Of a stretch of 64,000 nucleotides of DNA, positions 1-10,884 are shown one piece after another. The stretch is from Leishmania martiniquensis (lineage: Eukaryota > Euglenozoa > Kinetoplastea > Trypanosomatida > Trypanosomatidae), in NCBI RefSeq assembly GCF_017916325.1, contig NC_090160.1, positions 151,001-215,000 on the forward strand. The letters run 5' to 3'. Under the pieces are notes generated by a model that had not been told where the DNA came from, did not search any database, and saw only the letters and a list, made by a program, of their open reading frames with translations. Every line of letters starts with the position of its first letter. The stretch's first letter is position 1. The translations under genes were made by a program, and so were the position numbers.

Positions 1-1270
1 TTTCGATGCACTCACACACTCACAAACGCCGTCCGTACACCCGTCACGCGTGTGCCCGTCGGCGCGGGAGCTTTCGGCAGGAAACAAAAAGCAGAGAGAG
101 AGCAGCGTGTCTGGCAATGTGTTTGTTGGCGGATAGACGTCCGACTGACACGTTGCACAGCACAGCCTCTCGTCTCTCTCTCTTTGTTTCACGTTACTCC
201 GGCTTTGTTACGCCAATGCCTCGTCTGCCACTCGCGCGTAGATGCGTACTATCCCATTCATACACTTACACAGAGACACGCTTATCCACGCACATAAATA
301 CAAGCGCAGGCACGCACCCGCGCGCCTCGTCACACACAGCTGTGACAGACGAATCGTGGGCCGACCTTACACTTTAAACGCAGCGAAGAGGATGCACGTG
401 GGGGGAAAGCCTCAAGCAACTGCACGATCCACTACACAGGTGAGGGGCGAATGAAGATGAGACAAGAACAGAAAGAGGCCCCCAAATGGGCACGAGCAGG
501 AGGCCTGTATGGGTAGGCACGCACAACCCCCCCCGACCCCTCTTTGCGTGGGCTTGCCCGATTGCGCGATAAAGGGGTGCGATAGAGAAGCTGAGAGAGA
601 AATATCGATGCTCCTGTGGGGATACATTGGAATGAGCACGTATCCGAATATGTGCGTGGGTGCGCAGCATGAAAAGGTAAAGGCAGTGAGGAAGAGAGAG
701 AGGGGGGCGCACAAATGTAATACATAGATATATATATATTCACATACGATGTGGTGGTGTCCAGCATCAGACGGCCATAGAGGCCATCGCTACCCCACAT
801 TATCCTGCCGATGTGGGCGCGGAGGTGATGAAGTGGCGAAAAAGAGGAAGCTTTCCCTCGATGACGGGCAGGAGGTCACACTTGTACTCGATGAGGATTG
901 CGCCACGGAATACTATTCGCTGTCTGTGCCACAACTGCCCGGGGAGAAGAAGCGCTCCAAGACCGTTTCATTGCCAAATCAAGCAGGCGACCACGATCAG
1001 CAGAGGAGGTCCAAAGATGCTCTGTCCCTTAGCTGTGTGTCTGAGGCACACATCGATGCAAGAAGCAATGGAGCGCCGCTTTCAGAGCAGGCGCGGATGG
1101 GCGCCGATGATGAGGATAGCTCATCAGCCCACTCCGAGACAGCGTAGGAAGGTGGACCGTCATAAGAGGCAGTCACACATGCACAATCACTCGCGCGCCC
1201 TCGCTGTCGAGCTGAGGGATGAGGGGGGGATGTTGAGTTGAAGGAAAGAGTTGAGAGAAGAGGCCCTAGG
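1..1270. other. Non-coding region downstream of the 1702-residue protein gene
   Basis: Lies 3' of the minus-strand gene ending at 1271, so it should hold that gene's 3' UTR and the intergenic spacer. The first 750 bases are rich in short CA/CG repeats, purine-rich stretches and a small (TA)n run near 727-739. Bases 780-1250 are of normal complexity and open in more than one frame, but no frame has a trans-splicing signal or recognisable domain. I see no gene here. Confidence 0.6.
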
Positions 1271-4200
1271 TCAAACAGACATGCGGGACGACTCCCACAG
1301 CGCCATCAAGTCCCGCTGCACCGCCCACTCGGACGAATCCTCTAGTGTCATCGCCGCCCTGGTGCGCTTGATCGTCTCTATGGCCGTGCGCGCGGACACA
1401 CCGAGACGGTCGCGCTCACTGCGTAATCCCAGCATCGATGGAGTGTGCTGCTCACCGGGTGCTGGACTGGAACCAGCGACTGCCCTTCCTCGGCATGGGG
1501 AGTGGCGTGGACGCGTCAACATCAGCCCCTCCGGGTTGCGGCGTTCCCGCCTCGAAAACTCTGCCGGAGACTCTGCCCTCCGCGCCGGCGTTTCAAGCAC
1601 TCCGTTGCCGCGCCGTCGTCCACGCCGCGACCTCTCCTCTCGCACGGCACCGCCACCGCCGCCGCAGTCGCGCTGGAGGTTGTCTGCCATGCGTGTCATA
1701 CAGACTTCCTGCCGCCGTATGTGGCCAGCGAGCACCTTCGCTTCCCCAAGAAGACTCGCCCTAATCAATCTTGAGAGCCCCGCAGCTTCCGCTGAATGTG
1801 CTGCCGCGTGTCTCAGTTGTACTGCGTGACGAGCAGTATCGTTTGCTTGCTGAGCTCCTTCGCCCGTCGCCGCCGTGCTTTCTACCTCAGGCAGGGCGAG
1901 AGGAGGTGTGCAACCTCGCCGCTGCACAGCCTGAGCCGCTTGCCGATGTCCCTCACAGCTCTTTAGCGGGCTCCATACTTCGCTCCATGCTTCTTCGCGG
2001 ACGCGCCACGACATACGCGCCTCCTGCCGCGCCACGTCCTCGGCTGCCTGCCGCTGCTCCTCGTGCACGTTTATCTCCCTCACGGCGCCCGTCAGCTCGC
2101 CCTCCAGCAGCTCCAGCGTCTCTGTCCACCGCTGCTGCAAGAGACTTACGGCGTGGCTAAGATGTCGCGCAGCGTTGATGAGGACGTTCGTCCGCCTGTG
2201 GGCTGTTTTCGTCAGCAGCGCGTCTCTGACGCGCTCAAGATCCTCACGCCTTCGCATCTCCGTCGAGGATGCTGCCGCACTCACGAGGCGGTTGTCCGCT
2301 GAGTGCGCTGTTTGGTGCCGTTGTTGTTGGCGCTGCTGGAGCTGCTGCTGGCGCGCGAAGCAAAGGCAGCGGCGTGCTGCAAACCCGCGGCCCGCCTCTT
2401 GGATGCTCCTCGCGGACGCGTCGTGCAGCTCCCTGCAGCACGACTGTATCGCTGCGACGGTAGAAGCCCCGATGAAAACGACGCTCACCCCAAGCACCGC
2501 TCCGCCATCGCCGCACTGGGGTACCCTCTCCACCGCCAGTAAGCACAGCTCACGGTAGCGCCCCTGGCTTTGTAGCTGACGTACTCGCTTCAGAAGCTTG
2601 GCGGCTGCCTCGTCAGGTGCCACTGGATGCGCGCGCAGCCACGACCTGCCCGCGAGACCTCTGGAGGTGACGTCGGTTACGGAGAGAAGGGCGCCGTCGC
2701 CCACACCATCCTCCCGGGACTCCTCCGCTGCCAAGCTGCTGGTCGCCACGCTACGTGGTGGCACTCTTGCAGACGGCGGCCATCGCGCGTAGGACGTTAG
2801 AAGCGGCACTGCGCAAGCCTTGGCAAACACCGACACCGGACACAGATGGCAGTGGCAGAGGCGCGACCACAAAAAGAGTGCCACGAGTAGCGGCTGACGC
2901 TCACGCAGGTACGCCGCCAAGACGTCGTCACGTGTCACTGCCACCTGTCCCGCAGGAGAGGAGGACACAGGCGCTTCGTGGGGGGGCACTCGCTCGAGGA
3001 AAAGGTGCACGCTTGGCGAGCCCCGCAAGTGCTGGCGGTGGTCCGCCTCACCAATGTCCAGCAACGTTTCCCACCGTGCGGGCTCCCGTGGAACGGGAAT
3101 GGCGAGCATGACATACAAGAAATCTGTCGTCGGAGTGATGGCAGGGCTGCCGCGGTGGCTCGCATCGACCTCCCTGTCGGCGATGGAGCTGCGGTTGCTG
3201 CGATGCAGCGCCAGTGTACACCTCAGGGCTTCGTGCACAGAGCACGGACAGATGAGGGAGGGTCCATTCATCGGCCCATCCCTCTCACGACCGCCGCCTA
3301 CATGCTGACGCTGGTGCGGCTCCACGCGCACGGCACGCCTCCCCCGGTCCTCGTCTGCGATGACCGTTGGAATAACAGACATGCACCATTTGCAGAAGCC
3401 ATGCAGCAGTCGCTGCATCGCTCGCGTGGTGCCCATCACGCAGAGGCGCGCGGCGGCGAAGATGTCGGAAGCAAGGCGACGGACGGAGAGCCGCAGAGGG
3501 GGGTGCAAGCCACCTGGAAAGGTGAGCAGAAGAGCCCCATCACCCGCGCTGATGTCGGCGGAGGCCGCGTCCTCCCACGTGCAGACAACTTCGGGTGAAT
3601 GTGCGGAAGCGTTGCCCGCCTCCACGGCTCTTGTCTGGCGCGCCGATGCCGCCAGCGCCTGAATCCTCTTCGTGAGGGCGTGCTGCACCTCGGCAAGTGA
3701 AGACAGGGGCGGCATCGCGGATGCATGGACTCCAATGCACCTCGACGCTACGCCTTCCAGAATAAGCGCCAGTTCCGCCAAGACAGGGATACCGCTCCCG
3801 ATACCAACGGATTCGTATGCACTGGCAGCTGCATGGGCAGCAACGATGGCGCCTCTCCCCGCCTGCTTCGTCGATGGCATCATGACCCGCGCCGAGACTT
3901 CACGTACCTCTGCCGCTACGACATCCACGCGAAGTGCTGCCGCAGTGGGCCCAGTCGACACAGCAGAGAGCTGATCAAGCCAGCTTCTCACCTCCAGGCC
4001 CACTCCTTCGCAGCATACCTCGCGTTGCAGTGCACCGATGAGCCTATCTCGCGCGTTCGCCGCGATATGAGAACGTACATAGGCGGCGTACCACGCCACG
4101 AGGCCATGTCCAGATGCCTCACGGCTCTCACAATGCTTGTCGGGCACGTGCGCACATTGTATTTGCGCTGTCGTGTCCTCGTCATCCGTAGTAGCGGCAA

Positions 4201-6379
4201 GTGTGAGGGTGCGCACCGCCGTACCGGCGTGGCCATCAACGTCTAGGGCGGTGTTGATGAGCTGCAGGAGCGAACGCACCAGTAACCCACCGATGTGCGC
4301 CACTAGAACGCGCTGCATCTGCGTCGCGCCGGCACAGTTTAAGGCGTGCTGCGTTGATAGCGAAGAAGGTGCGCCATTCTCGCGTGCCTCCATCGTCGTC
4401 AACGCGGTAACAAGCGCACTCGTTGGCAGATGCAGAAGCTGGGCGGCAGCGCTCAGCGCCGGTAGCGAAGAGGGGGAAACCTCCGCGGGGCCGGTGCCGG
4501 ACCCCCTCCGCGGAACGAACTTCAGCGAGGCGAGATACACCACGCCATAGGCGAGCTCATGCAGGCACGTCTGCTGCTCAGGTGTGAACCGGAGGGTACG
4601 CATGCAGTCATCAAGCCTTGACAAGGCCACGTGCGTGTGCGGCGGAGGCGGCACACTTGCAGCGCTGCTTGCCGGGACGTGTGTAGTGCAAGAAGGATAT
4701 GCGGCAGAAGCTTGCGCGGCAGAAAGAGCCAACGCTGCCGAGTGTGCCGTGCACCACGGGAGCTGCAGGTAGTTCGGTTCCGGTATGAGCCATGGTTCGT
4801 CGGTCGCCCACAGAGGACCCACAGCGGGCGCGAACGCCGCCAGGCGTCGCACACGCCCCCGCCAAAGGCGGTAGCGACGAAGCCCCTCTGGTGGTTGCCG
4901 GTGCCCGTTATCGTCCTTGCACTCCTCCAGAAACATGTCCAACGCATCTACCACAACGCTAGAGAGGGCTTCATCACTGTCACAGGCCTGTCTCCCCGAT
5001 GCAGGGCATGCGGGACGCAGGGCGTCGAGAAGATAGAGTGCTGCGCTGAGTTTATGGGCATACGGGTCGCTGTGAGTCGCCTCAGCAGGCCCAGTGTCAC
5101 GTTGGATGTCAGAAATGTGACGGAGCAGGAGTCCTTTCCGCTGCCGCAGTGTCGCCTGCCGCTCACCACAGCACACAACACTCTGCGACGGCAGGCGCGC
5201 CCATCTGCGTAGAAGCTGCTGCGACAACGTTGCAGCCCAAGCCTCGGAATGAGAGCTGAGGACGCGGTCTGCACTCTCCACGCGTGGCACAGTCAGCGAT
5301 GCCGCAGATTTCGTCACCGAGGCTGGTGAGCTAGTCCATGAGGAGGGGGCCGACGGTAGCGACGGTGACACCGCTGACACGTACACGTCGGCAGCGAGCG
5401 CCTCCACCTTTTCGGTAAAATCGTTTCCCAACGCAGAGGCCCAGATGCTGCTGTCTAGAATGGAGAGCGGAAGTGCGACCTTACCGCGCCGCGCGCGCTG
5501 CTGCTGCCTTCCAAGCGCGTAGACAAGAGCACCACAGGTCGGTAACTCACGGAGCAGGACGTCCAGCTCAGCAGCATCGAACGACGCGCTATCACTTGCA
5601 GCCCTGCCAACCAGGCGAAGATCTGCGCTTGTGTCAAGCGGCACGACAGCTGCGGGATTCGTGCACACGTAGAGCGGTGTGACAAGAATGTCGTTCAGTG
5701 GCCATCCCTGAGACATCGCCGGTCTCGACGGCGCGGCACAAGACTGCCCAGCAGGTGTGCAGTGAGTCGTTGTGGTGCCAGAAGTGTCAGAAAAGGAGGC
5801 CCGTAAAGCGGCGCGGCACACTGCTCGCTGCTCCGCGGGTAACGGCTCCAGCGTGAAGCACCAGCACACCGGATTAACTAGACCAGATACCGCTTCCGCC
5901 TCAGAGTCACTTTGGGTAGCCGCGGCCACTCGCCAACTGGCATCCACCTCGTACGCGATGCACCAGTGTCCGCCGCGCAACGCAGCGAAGTTCGTGCTAC
6001 TGGGCTCGTTTTCCTCATTGCTTGCCGCGTCGGAGGGATGGCAACGCAAAGCGCCGAGGTGACGCATTACGTACGCCTGCGCGCTTGACACGGACACAAA
6101 CTGACGTGTGATGGACGGCGCCACGTAGGCCAGGAGCCGTCTATGCCTGTCATCGACGGATTGCCGCCGCCGCCTCAGAGGAGCCTTAGTGTGCAGTCGG
6201 GGGCTGCACGCACAGGGTGGGACTGCCTCATCCTCAAGATGAGCGCGACTGCTTCTCGTCCGAGCATTCCTGTCAAGTCGAGATCGCGACACTGGGAAGG
6301 ATGTTGTGGTAGAAGAGGAGGACACTGAGACGGGGCTGTGCGGACTTGACGTGTACTGCACTTGGCCAGCAATAGACAT
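1271..6379 (-). CDS. Large conserved hypothetical protein with IQ-like motif and C-terminal coiled coil
   Basis: An open frame of 1702 codons from an ATG at 6379 to TGA at 1271. I do not recognise the family. The N-terminal 60 or so residues are Ser/Arg-rich and look disordered. The middle is long, mostly helical in composition, with many Ala/Leu/His stretches and no catalytic motif I can name. Around residues 1320-1337 there is an IQ-like segment (IQEAGRGFAARR), the pattern of a calmodulin/light-chain binding site. It is followed by a Gln/Arg-rich stretch and about 150 residues of probable coiled coil. The tail is basic and Arg/Gly-rich. The layout suggests a structural, cytoskeleton-associated protein, but that is inference. 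Upstream, a polypyrimidine tract and AG lie about 40 nt before the ATG, which supports the start. No frameshift is apparent. Confidence 0.85.
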   Translation of the reverse strand: MSIAGQVQYTSSPHSPVSVSSSSTTTSFPVSRSRLDRNARTRSSRAHLEDEAVPPCACSPRLHTKAPLRRRRQSVDDRHRRLLAYVAPSITRQFVSVSSAQAYVMRHLGALRCHPSDAASNEENEPSSTNFAALRGGHWCIAYEVDASWRVAAATQSDSEAEAVSGLVNPVCWCFTLEPLPAEQRAVCRAALRASFSDTSGTTTTHCTPAGQSCAAPSRPAMSQGWPLNDILVTPLYVCTNPAAVVPLDTSADLRLVGRAASDSASFDAAELDVLLRELPTCGALVYALGRQQQRARRGKVALPLSILDSSIWASALGNDFTEKVEALAADVYVSAVSPSLPSAPSSWTSSPASVTKSAASLTVPRVESADRVLSSHSEAWAATLSQQLLRRWARLPSQSVVCCGERQATLRQRKGLLLRHISDIQRDTGPAEATHSDPYAHKLSAALYLLDALRPACPASGRQACDSDEALSSVVVDALDMFLEECKDDNGHRQPPEGLRRYRLWRGRVRRLAAFAPAVGPLWATDEPWLIPEPNYLQLPWCTAHSAALALSAAQASAAYPSCTTHVPASSAASVPPPPHTHVALSRLDDCMRTLRFTPEQQTCLHELAYGVVYLASLKFVPRRGSGTGPAEVSPSSLPALSAAAQLLHLPTSALVTALTTMEARENGAPSSLSTQHALNCAGATQMQRVLVAHIGGLLVRSLLQLINTALDVDGHAGTAVRTLTLAATTDDEDTTAQIQCAHVPDKHCESREASGHGLVAWYAAYVRSHIAANARDRLIGALQREVCCEGVGLEVRSWLDQLSAVSTGPTAAALRVDVVAAEVREVSARVMMPSTKQAGRGAIVAAHAAASAYESVGIGSGIPVLAELALILEGVASRCIGVHASAMPPLSSLAEVQHALTKRIQALAASARQTRAVEAGNASAHSPEVVCTWEDAASADISAGDGALLLTFPGGLHPPLRLSVRRLASDIFAAARLCVMGTTRAMQRLLHGFCKWCMSVIPTVIADEDRGRRAVRVEPHQRQHVGGGRERDGPMNGPSLICPCSVHEALRCTLALHRSNRSSIADREVDASHRGSPAITPTTDFLYVMLAIPVPREPARWETLLDIGEADHRQHLRGSPSVHLFLERVPPHEAPVSSSPAGQVAVTRDDVLAAYLRERQPLLVALFLWSRLCHCHLCPVSVFAKACAVPLLTSYARWPPSARVPPRSVATSSLAAEESREDGVGDGALLSVTDVTSRGLAGRSWLRAHPVAPDEAAAKLLKRVRQLQSQGRYRELCLLAVERVPQCGDGGAVLGVSVVFIGASTVAAIQSCCRELHDASARSIQEAGRGFAARRCLCFARQQQLQQRQQQRHQTAHSADNRLVSAAASSTEMRRREDLERVRDALLTKTAHRRTNVLINAARHLSHAVSLLQQRWTETLELLEGELTGAVREINVHEEQRQAAEDVARQEARMSWRVREEAWSEVWSPLKSCEGHRQAAQAVQRRGCTPPLALPEVESTAATGEGAQQANDTARHAVQLRHAAAHSAEAAGLSRLIRASLLGEAKVLAGHIRRQEVCMTRMADNLQRDCGGGGGAVREERSRRGRRRGNGVLETPARRAESPAEFSRRERRNPEGLMLTRPRHSPCRGRAVAGSSPAPGEQHTPSMLGLRSERDRLGVSARTAIETIKRTRAAMTLEDSSEWAVQRDLMALWESSRMSV

Positions 6380-6420
6380 GCGCCTTTACCTTTTTGTGTC
6401 GGTCGTTCTATTTTTTTTTC

Positions 6421-6450
6421 CTCGGGGGGAGGGGGTACGGGTGAGGGGAG
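6421..6450 (-). promoter_or_regulatory. Predicted trans-splice acceptor of the 1702-residue protein gene
   Basis: On the minus strand a C-rich pyrimidine tract (complement of 6425-6450) is followed directly by AG (complement of 6421-6422). This gives a 5' UTR of about 41 nt before the ATG at 6379. Predicted from the usual tract-then-first-AG rule; there is no transcript evidence. Confidence 0.45.
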
Positions 6451-7663
6451 CCGGTCGTTTGCCCTCGGTGCGGCCGAGTGGGGTTGACTTCAGTCCTCTT
6501 TTGGAGTTGTATAGCCGAACATTTGCAGTCGCGGCGTCGCTGCTTTGGCGTGACCGTCGCCTATGACGCAATCGTATCAGTCCCCAATCAGCAGCTTCGG
6601 CCAGACTCGGAGGCGCGACTCCCTAATCTACTGTGCCTGGTGTGGGAAGAGCTGCGATGCGCTTGCCAGCGAGTCAAAGGGCAGCCGCGCGGCTGCGCAA
6701 CGATCCTCACCGCGTTCGACAGATTTGCTTCAGCTATGGGCGTCTGCGGCCGTGTCAGAACGCAAGTGCGGAGAGCGCTCTTAGGGACACAGCGCTGTCT
6801 TGTGTATGCGTTCAGCTAAAAGCCTCTTGCACTCGCATCCTGCACGTGGGGTACAGCGTGCGGCACTGCTGTGCAGAGATGATCAGCAGACAAAAAAGAA
6901 TGTCAGCGGGAGTACGCGAGCTTCCGTCAAACGGCCCGATGTGAAGGGGATGGGGGTGCGAAAGGAACGCCCCGTCTATTTGTGTGTGTGTGCGTGTGCG
7001 TGCGTGGACAGGAGACCAGATGCGGCCGCTGCGTGCGCGCCGCGGTGCGAGCAACGACTAAAGAAAAAAATTAGAATGCGAAGACAGAAAAGGGGTACCG
7101 AGTGAATTACATGTCCGTCACCAGCATAGAGAGACAGAGAGCTCGAGAGAGAGCGGGCAGCTCCACCCTTCACCTGATGGGGCACCACGCCCCCCCTCCT
7201 CCCCCCTGAGAGAGTGGGGAGGAGGAGGCGCGCAGTGGCGAGGAAAAGGCCATGGAGGTGCGGAACCCACTCAGTCAGAGACATTGAGGGGGACCGAAGG
7301 AAAACGTGAACAAAAGGGGCAGAGGTGTGTATTCATCGTACGGCACTCAGATCGAGGTTCCCGTTCTACGTTCGGATGAGGAGGTCCGAGGACCCACCGG
7401 GCAGGGTGTCCTTCTTGCAGAAGTGTATATGTGCAAGTGCGCGTTGGTGCGCTTGCCGCGAAAGACGCCAGCACGCGCCCCCCCTCTTCGCTCCCCGAAA
7501 GAGAGAAAAAAGGCCTGCGTGGTAGATGCGGGATACCAAAAAAAGGGGGGATGCCGTGGGCCAGTCGCAGTCTATCGCACCCTTCCTACTGTTCTCTTTT
7601 TTTGAAGAGGGGGAGGGAGGGAGGGGCGCGGCGGGGCGGAAGGCTCCCCTTCTTCCCGTCATT

Positions 7664-7673
7664 GGGGGGGGGG
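7664..7673. repeat. Homopolymer G10 tract
   Basis: Ten consecutive G residues, one of many long homopolymers in the non-coding stretches. Such runs are length-unstable and error-prone in assemblies. Confidence 0.9.
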
Positions 7674-8639
7674 TGACAAACGCCATCGATCCTTTCCTCT
7701 TTGTCCTCTTTGACTTCATTTAAGTTAATTTTAGAAGTTTCTGCGCTGCTGCCCTCTTCGTTTTTGTTTTCTTTTTTTCCCTCAGCTTTTCTTTTTTTTT
7801 TGATGGCGGTGTGTCGTGGAGGCGGTGCGAGTCTCTGCACAGAACAAACCGTACGCGTTCCTCTCTTTGCCATCGGCTGCAAAATCGTGAAGACGACAAG
7901 ACGAAAAAAAGGGCGCGGTACTTTGATGGACAATCTGTCCCCATCCACCCCCGCCTCTGTATGGGTGTGTGTGTGTGCGTGTGTGCGTTTCTTTTTCGTC
8001 TGTCGGCCTCACTACAGATGATACGCACACACACACATACACACACCGGCATATCGAGAGGCGGACTGTATCCTCTGTGCATATATAGCGAGATATATAG
8101 ATGTAAACATTTCTTATGTTGCGCCCACTCCGCTTCTTTTTTTTTTGGCACGGCTAACTCCTAAAACAAAATGGAGCACACCACATTGACTTACCCCCAA
8201 AACGGCACACAGAGACACCAACGCATACAATAAAGGCGAAAGTCCATTGCGTGGACACACCTCACACACGTCACACACACACAAATATATAAAACAGAGA
8301 ACGGAAACGACAGATGGACAGGGCAAAAGAAAAATGAAAGAAATCAAAGAAAGAAAAAGGGGGCCGCCCTCTCCCCGTTGCCCCCCCGCCATTCACACAA
8401 ACAAGCAGATACCCCTCCCACCGCTCCCCACCCTCGCCATCTGTCCAATGTATATTCGGACATCTATGTAGGAGCAGAAGAGAGAAAGGGGAAGGGGGGG
8501 CGCAGTGGAGCGGGGCAAGGCTAGGGCGAGGCGCCTCTGTGTGCCCACTGTGTGACTGTGCTCGACAGATGAGAGCAAACAAAAGCGGAGGGCTGATAAG
8601 GCACGAAAAACGACAGCGGTGAAGGGAGGGCGTAGGGGA

Positions 8640-8702
8640 GGGGGGAATGGGCGAGGCAGCTGGCGGAGAGGAGGGGGGCCAGCTGTCTCGCCCATTCCCC
8701 CC
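8640..8702. repeat. Inverted repeat, 25-bp arms with a 13-nt loop
   Basis: The left arm (8640-8664) and right arm (8678-8702) are reverse complements with a single mismatch (position 8656 against 8686), separated by a purine-only 13-nt loop (8665-8677). Imperfect G/C pairing extends the stem outward through the flanking G-rich and C-rich runs. In a minus-strand transcript this would fold into a very stable hairpin within the probable 3' UTR of the UBP-type gene at 12.8 kb. Function unknown. Confidence 0.85.
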
Positions 8703-10858
8703 CTCCCCCGCTTCCTTCGAACCCATTGCGCCTCTCTTGCTCGAGCTGCACACTACCCCGAGTCCGTGTGCGCTCGCGTGCGCGTCTCAGTGCCTCTCTA
8801 CCCCCGCGTGCGTGAGCCAGTTAGGGTGCGCTGGCACCGCTGCAGTTTTTTTTTTCATCTCCCCCTCCCCTTCTCTCCTTTCTGCTTTCTGCAGTGGCCC
8901 CCTCCCTTCGCGGAAACGAAGGTGCACCACAACGTGGACGACAACGGTGCAAACGCACACTCAGACACGCAAACACTGAGAGAGCTGCCGACAAACGAAA
9001 AATAAAGGAAGCGATGAGCGGCAAACTAGCGAGCGAGGAGGAAAAGGGAACCAGACTGCAATGGGCGAGGCAAACGAGGGCGCTGCACAGTGCACGGGAG
9101 CTGAAGGTGCACAATGAATAATTGAAGGGAGACGGGCGTCACTATCTGTATGTGCCGCTGTGAGATTCTGTGGCGGTGAGGACGACAAGTGACCGGCGGG
9201 GGCGTTAGCTGGCAGCACAGACGAGATGTGAAAGCTTTCATGAGAGCTGGCAGTGTCGCATCCCATGCCCCAGTCGCCCGAGGCGGCGTCTCCTATCCCA
9301 CTTCCACCGAGACAAGCCTATCTGCGCACGCGCACATACGCTGTCCTGGATCTCTAAAAGCTCGCAAGCGCACAGGTGCACGTCTCCGATGCACTCCGCA
9401 CCAAAGGCTCCAACGAGAAAGCGCATAGGACCGGGCGGCGGCTGCATGGGGTGCCGCGTGAAACGGGAGAAGGAACGAGAGGTAAAGACGGCTCTGCACA
9501 CAAAGACAAAAACGAAAGCAATCATCAGCATTAGACCACCAACCACCTTTAAGAGGGGGTGGGCACACAAAGAAGAAAGCGTACACGACACGCCATCGAA
9601 ACGGCTACACTGACAGGAAACCCCACACACATACAGAGAAAGAGAGACAGAAGCAGCCGCTTCATCCTCCGGCTCGCATCCGCTAGCTCTCACACATCTC
9701 AGGCGCAGAGTCATGTAGAGCACAACCCAACAAGCTAAAAGGAGTTACATGAGTTGAGAAATCTGTGCACTTCACTGTGTGTAAGCGTCTCTAGGTCTGC
9801 GTGTGTGCGTGCGTCTCCCTTCCGGGCGCGAAGATAAGGGGGGTGAGGGGGCAAAGGCACACAAACGCACGCACACATGCACTTGAAGCGTCTTCTATCC
9901 TTTTTCTTCCGTTTCTTTCTCTTTTCCTCATTTTTTTACGCGTGTGTGCGTGAAGACGTGTGTTGGGGCGTCAAAGGCGGGGAAGCAGGGGGGCAGGCAT
10001 ACAGCACACACATACGCACAGGCACGCCAACGCAGCATGAAAGGGAAGGAAAAGAGAGAAAAAGCACACATCTTCGGCGCTGCAACAACAACAGCAGCAG
10101 CGGGGGGGCCGCCCTCGAGAGCGAAGGCCCGTGAAAGCACTCGAACCATGACGGGCAAAGCAACCAAAGAAAAGGGAGCGAGACGGACGGCGAAATGGGA
10201 GGAAAGAGAGCGGGTGCGGTGCCAGGAGCGCGCACCCGCACATAAAAGCATACGCCCACACACACGTGCGCACGTGACACTGGAAAGGGGCGTAGGGGAC
10301 AAGGGCAGAGGCAGAGCATCGGCAACTCGGCGCGAGAGAAGCCTACGAAGGAGAAAGGGGAGCGAGAGCGGGGGAAAACAATAACGCAACGCGGCTAGAA
10401 AGAAAAAAAGAAGTGAGGTCGCGGGCACCGACACCCATAACAGTCCGACACAACACCCTCCTCCTCCCCCTCCTCACCCTCCCATGCATGCCAACCTCCC
10501 ACCACCACACGCACAGACAGAGAGAGGGGGGAGGGAGGGGATGACAGGATAGCAGTCAACAGGCAGGCACGCATGCAGGAAACTCATTCAGGGAACGGGT
10601 GGTGTGCGGGAGGACATCAGGTGGAACGGCACTGGAAGCAAGGAAAGATGCGTCGTCTAGAAGCTACAAGACAACAGAAGCCAAGAGAGGGGCTCACAAA
10701 GGCACAAATCGATGGAGGGTCAACCAAAAGGACGGGGCGGGGAGGAGGGGCGCGTTCAGACCGCTGTCTTGACTGCTTTCCCATCACTTTCTCTTTCTTT
10801 GAGCTCCTACACGTTATGCCGCTATTATTCGCCTGCCCTTCACTCCATGGGTACATGC

Positions 10859-10884
10859 ATATATATATATATATATGTGTGTGT
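10859..10884. repeat. (AT)9 followed by (GT)n microsatellite
   Basis: Nine AT units (10859-10876) run directly into GT units. A typical compound microsatellite in a non-coding region. Confidence 0.9.

Noticed and set aside
749..1147. Plus-strand frame of 132 codons with protein-like composition (basic KKRK, then acidic Ser-rich tail)
   Set aside because: It would be the only plus-strand gene in the window. The sequence before its ATG is purine-rich, not the pyrimidine tract needed for trans-splicing on that strand, and the minus strand of the same stretch is also partly open.
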